The notes beneath the pieces are model-generated. The model was not told the origin of the DNA and did no database searches. It saw only the letters and a list, made by a program, of their open reading frames with translations. Position numbers and translations under genes: made by a program. Below are positions 32,914 through 35,463 of a DNA stretch of 35,463 bases, piece by piece. Source of the DNA: CAYNNP01 sp964398215 (GTDB lineage Bacteria; Planctomycetota; Planctomycetia; Pirellulales; Pirellulaceae); contig CAYNNP010000041.1 in NCBI GenBank assembly GCA_964398215.1, positions 1-35,463 on the forward strand, in the 5' to 3' direction. The stretch's first letter is position 1; each line of letters starts with the position of its first letter.

Positions 32914-33621
32914 ATGAATTCGACCTTTCGTTTACTGTGCATTGCATTCTTGCTTGGCTCAATCGCTCGTGCTGACGAAGTGTTTTTTCAGGATGACTTT
33001 GGCGGGCTGGACGGATTCGTTTCGACCAATACCAATGATTCGTACGAAGACAGTTACGAACAGCGAATGCGAGAAGCTCACAGTTACATGAGCGGCGAGA
33101 TTGAAGACGGCGAGCTAGTGTTGGTTGTAACGGAGGACAAAAAGACGAAAGGTCCTGATGGAAAACCTGGTGTTCTGTCTCTTTCCTTCAGCAAGCTTCC
33201 CAAGTCCGTAGCGTATTCGGGGTTTACATATTTGGGCGCGAGTAACCGAGAGATTTCGATTCCTAAAAAGGCGGTTGCCTCCAAAGAGACGCTGGGGAAA
33301 ATTCGCGTTTCGTTCAAGCATAAGGCCGTGAACAAAAAGCCCGCCAACACTGGCATGGCCGTTAACTGTCGCTTCGAAATCGATGTCGACAATGCGTTCG
33401 CTTCACGTATCGATTTTGGAAAACTAGAATCCACCAAGGAATGGCAGACTTTTGAAATGACGCTGGATAAAGGAACGAATCATGACGCGTTCTTGGCGAC
33501 AGTAAAAAACTTGAACTATCCAAGCTTCAAGTTCGCTTGGAGTCAGATTGGCAAGATCGATTCTTATCAAGACGGGGACACTCTACTCATTGACGACATC
33601 AAAATCTCGTCGGTCAAATAG
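32914..33621 (+). CDS. Secreted protein of unknown function, possible beta-sandwich
   Basis: A 235-residue protein with a signal peptide (about 1-20, cleavage after IARA). The mature part is rich in Asp, Lys and Ser and in alternating hydrophobic patterns (VLSLSFSKLP, FEIDVDNAF, LLIDDIKISSV). The final DGDTLLIDDIKI is typical of carbohydrate-binding jelly-roll or LamG-like C-termini, so a sugar- or matrix-binding role is possible. No catalytic motif is seen. It is divergent from the DUF1592 operon and 87 bases before two membrane-anchored unknown genes on the same strand. Confidence 0.75.
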   Translation: MNSTFRLLCIAFLLGSIARADEVFFQDDFGGLDGFVSTNTNDSYEDSYEQRMREAHSYMSGEIEDGELVLVVTEDKKTKGPDGKPGVLSLSFSKLPKSVAYSGFTYLGASNREISIPKKAVASKETLGKIRVSFKHKAVNKKPANTGMAVNCRFEIDVDNAFASRIDFGKLESTKEWQTFEMTLDKGTNHDAFLATVKNLNYPSFKFAWSQIGKIDSYQDGDTLLIDDIKISSVK

Positions 33622-33708
33622 ACGCTCGTTTGACACGCTGATGAATTCTGAGTTGTTCGTTTTGGTTCGACAGTTCGTGTTTCTAGTTGTGCAGGGCACT
33701 CAAGCGAG

Positions 33709-34476
33709 ATGAAATTTTCGATTGGCGCATTGCTGGTTCTGATACTCGTTTCCGCGCTTGGGATGCTGGCATCTAAAGCGCACGTCGGTATTGGTGATGA
33801 ACGCGCAAAAATCGTCGACTTGGAGAATATGGTTGCGTCACAGAACGATGGGTACTTGGTGGCCAAGTACAGAATCGAGTTGGCGGAACAGTATCAAGCC
33901 GCGAACCATTCGTATGACCTGTTCTCTGAGGCCAAACAGCGTTTCAAGAATTTGCAGGAAAAGTATGGGGCGCTGAAGTTATCGGATGAAACCAAAGTGG
34001 CCATCGTCTCGGTGCCGACGATCCGTGAACTTGATTTTGATTCGCGACTCTATGCCTTTCGAGTTCATGTGCCGGTCGGCGCAGAGATTGAAGTGGTCGG
34101 CCAAGTCGTGTCACGTGATGGAAAGGTCATCAACCCAGGTTACTTTCAGCCCAGCGATTCTGCGGTCAAGCTTCCCGTTGGCGAGAATTTGGTCGAGATT
34201 GGCTTTCAAAAACCAACGTCTGGTTCCATTGCGCTTCCACCAACACTCAGTGTTCCCGATGTGGAAAGGATCACCGTTTCGATCAATGGAAATCCAGGTT
34301 TCCAGACAACTTACACGCCAGTTGAACGAGGGCTTTCTCCAGCCATAACGGAATACCGGGAAACCAAAGCTTTCGTGGACCGCAATCCGATTGCGAGGTT
34401 GATCCGATTCACGCATTTCAAGAATCGGCGAAACGAGTCGGCGCTGCAAATTTTAATTCGTCGATCGGAGAACTAA
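33709..34476 (+). CDS. Membrane-anchored protein of unknown function (first of a tandem pair)
   Basis: A 255-residue protein with an N-terminal anchor (MKFSIGALLVLILVSALGML). A coiled-coil segment (about 30-85, many Glu/Lys/Gln) follows, then an all-beta part. That part holds YAFRVHVPVGAEIEVVG and, later, LPVGENLVEIGFQKPTSGS. The N-terminal anchor type is frequent in planctomycete secreted unknowns. The layout (anchor, coil, beta part with a PxG turn) matches its neighbour, suggesting paralogy. Only 2 bases separate the stop from the next start. Function unknown. Confidence 0.75.
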   Translation: MKFSIGALLVLILVSALGMLASKAHVGIGDERAKIVDLENMVASQNDGYLVAKYRIELAEQYQAANHSYDLFSEAKQRFKNLQEKYGALKLSDETKVAIVSVPTIRELDFDSRLYAFRVHVPVGAEIEVVGQVVSRDGKVINPGYFQPSDSAVKLPVGENLVEIGFQKPTSGSIALPPTLSVPDVERITVSINGNPGFQTTYTPVERGLSPAITEYRETKAFVDRNPIARLIRFTHFKNRRNESALQILIRRSEN

Positions 34477-34478
34477 CA

Positions 34479-35423
34479 ATGAAACGAATGTTAATCGCGA
34501 TCGTGTTCTCTTTCTTGCTGTTCGTGAATCTGTTTCTGTGGATTCGATATCGCGCAATCGTTGCGAAACGAATTGGACTGGAGGCCCACGTCCAATTGCA
34601 GATGGAAACGCTTCAGCAACAGGATTCGGAAGCGTTTAAAGAGCTAGTCGCGCAAATTTCATCTCGCGAACGCGATGAAAAATACTGGATTGAGCAGCAT
34701 CTAACGAGTGTTCGCGAAACAGAAGATTTTCTGGTGCAGTCGGGTCCTTCAGTTGTGTCTCAAGTGATTCGGTCGAAGCGATCAGGACGCGATGCGGCCG
34801 AAGTCAGACTTCTGCTTTACCTTCCACTTGGCCCAAACCGAGTTCGGTATGCATTCAATTCTACTTGGATGTCGGAGTTGGAAGACACTTCAGTCCCTCC
34901 AGTATTGTTGGCGGGTAACCCAAGATCGTGGGAAGAGCAACACGAGTTAGACTTGGAGCCGGGAAAGGTTCATGAAATCGTGTTTGCAGTTCAACGAGGT
35001 GCAGAGGGATCTTTTTTGAGTGTCAGGGCTGGCGAGCAATACGATCGTAAATTTCCTTTGCGGCCGTTTCGGAATCCAGGTCAATCCTATGGGGCGGATT
35101 TCGCAATGTTTCATCCCAATGCCATTCCAGGAAACCATTACAACGCTTACTCGACTTTCAAATTTCACAACGAGCTCTTCGAGCACTACTTCTCGCTGAA
35201 GGAAGATGCTAGTCCGAAGAAGAATAGTAGTGTTGCCATTCGAGCATGGGTGCATTCCGACGACACACCCTCGGTTCCTATCGGGAACGCGCTCTCAGAT
35301 TTGCAAAAAATCATCAAGAGCTATTGGTTCGACGACGTTCACAACGTTCCTCAAAAGTTCTCAGACCAATTTGAAAATTACGACGGGTCTGGGCGACTGT
35401 TCATCAAAAGCAAATATCCTTAA
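34479..35423 (+). CDS. Membrane-anchored protein of unknown function (second of a tandem pair)
   Basis: A 314-residue protein with an N-terminal membrane segment (about 4-22), a basic turn, a Gln/Glu-rich coiled coil (about 30-85) and a beta-rich part. In that part LLLYLPLGPNRVRYAF and LEPGKVHEIVFAVQRGAEGS correspond in position to segments of the preceding protein. It has a GGAG ribosome site inside the end of the upstream gene, 8 bases before the ATG, showing translational coupling. The C-terminal 100 residues (HPNAIPGNHYNAYSTFKFHN) are unassigned. A repeat starts directly at its stop codon. Function unknown. Confidence 0.77.
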   Translation: MKRMLIAIVFSFLLFVNLFLWIRYRAIVAKRIGLEAHVQLQMETLQQQDSEAFKELVAQISSRERDEKYWIEQHLTSVRETEDFLVQSGPSVVSQVIRSKRSGRDAAEVRLLLYLPLGPNRVRYAFNSTWMSELEDTSVPPVLLAGNPRSWEEQHELDLEPGKVHEIVFAVQRGAEGSFLSVRAGEQYDRKFPLRPFRNPGQSYGADFAMFHPNAIPGNHYNAYSTFKFHNELFEHYFSLKEDASPKKNSSVAIRAWVHSDDTPSVPIGNALSDLQKIIKSYWFDDVHNVPQKFSDQFENYDGSGRLFIKSKYP

Positions 35424-35463
35424 CGCTTGTTGATTTACTGAGCCGACGGCGCTAGCCGCGGGC
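35424..35463 (-). repeat. End of a palindromic repeat (GCTAGC core), cut by the window edge
   Basis: CGCTTGTTGATTTACTGAGCCGACGGCGCTAGCCGCGGGC-type sequence. It matches the right outer arm of the copy at 14803-14930 in reverse orientation, without the extra left-arm segment. It begins directly at the stop codon of the upstream gene and runs off the window. Confidence 0.8.

Noticed and set aside
1..35463. Defence island, prophage, secretion system or biosynthetic cluster
   Set aside because: No integrase, transposase, restriction, toxin-antitoxin, phage or NRPS/PKS genes are recognisable in any frame; the genes are core and accessory planctomycete functions.

Overview
The window looks like a chromosomal segment of a planctomycete, most likely order Pirellulales (Rhodopirellula-like). 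Several families typical of or strongly enriched in that group occur together: a DUF1592/DUF1588/DUF1585 cytochrome-type protein paired with a DUF1552 protein, a DUF1598 protein, a Cys-type sulfatase, a Tat-exported Gfo/Idh/MocA oxidoreductase, a large Ser/Thr kinase with a C-terminal helical-repeat region, and an FHA-GAF-sigma-54 activator. GC content is moderate, genes are mostly monocistronic and on both strands, and many products carry signal peptides or lipoboxes. I cannot assign a genus from sequence alone.

Layout. 1-5.5 kb (minus strand): an acyltransferase/acyl-ACP ligase fusion (Aas-like), a secreted oxidoreductase and a secreted cyclophilin-like protein with a degenerate active site. 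5.7-10 kb: rsmD, then a sigma-54 activator divergent from a DUF1598 gene that ends in a clear terminator. 10.3-13.6 kb: translation genes rsfS and argS (with a coiled-coil insertion), then a small basic probable DNA-binding protein with its own promoter-like site and a long leader. 13.6-17.8 kb: a PEGA lipoprotein, a YkgJ-type cysteine-cluster protein, a PII protein with an altered B-loop, and a DUF1338 dioxygenase-like gene next to a VCBS/FG-GAP secreted protein. 17.8-25 kb: cysK, a small membrane protein, an SMP-30/esterase fusion, an LTxxQ-type secreted protein interrupted by a 100-N assembly gap, an OmpA-like lipoprotein and a sulfatase. 25-35.4 kb: a membrane Ser/Thr kinase, a MOSC protein, the DUF1592-DUF1552 pair, a secreted unknown and two tandem membrane-anchored unknowns.

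Between the genes lies a family of palindromic repeats sharing the outer end GCTTGTTGATTTA and GC-rich arms with one of two cores. Copies or part-copies occur at 1-70, 14803-14930, 19830-19938 and 35424-35463, with a possible end fragment at 17807-17819. This REP/MITE-like family is the most distinctive non-coding signal.

I found no defence system, CRISPR array, integrase, transposase or RNA gene, and no convincing wholly new multi-gene system. The best candidates for new biology are the repeat family, the degenerate cyclophilin, the ArgS insertion, the PII B-loop insertion, the sensor-like esterase fusion and the tandem unknown pair at 33.7-35.4 kb.
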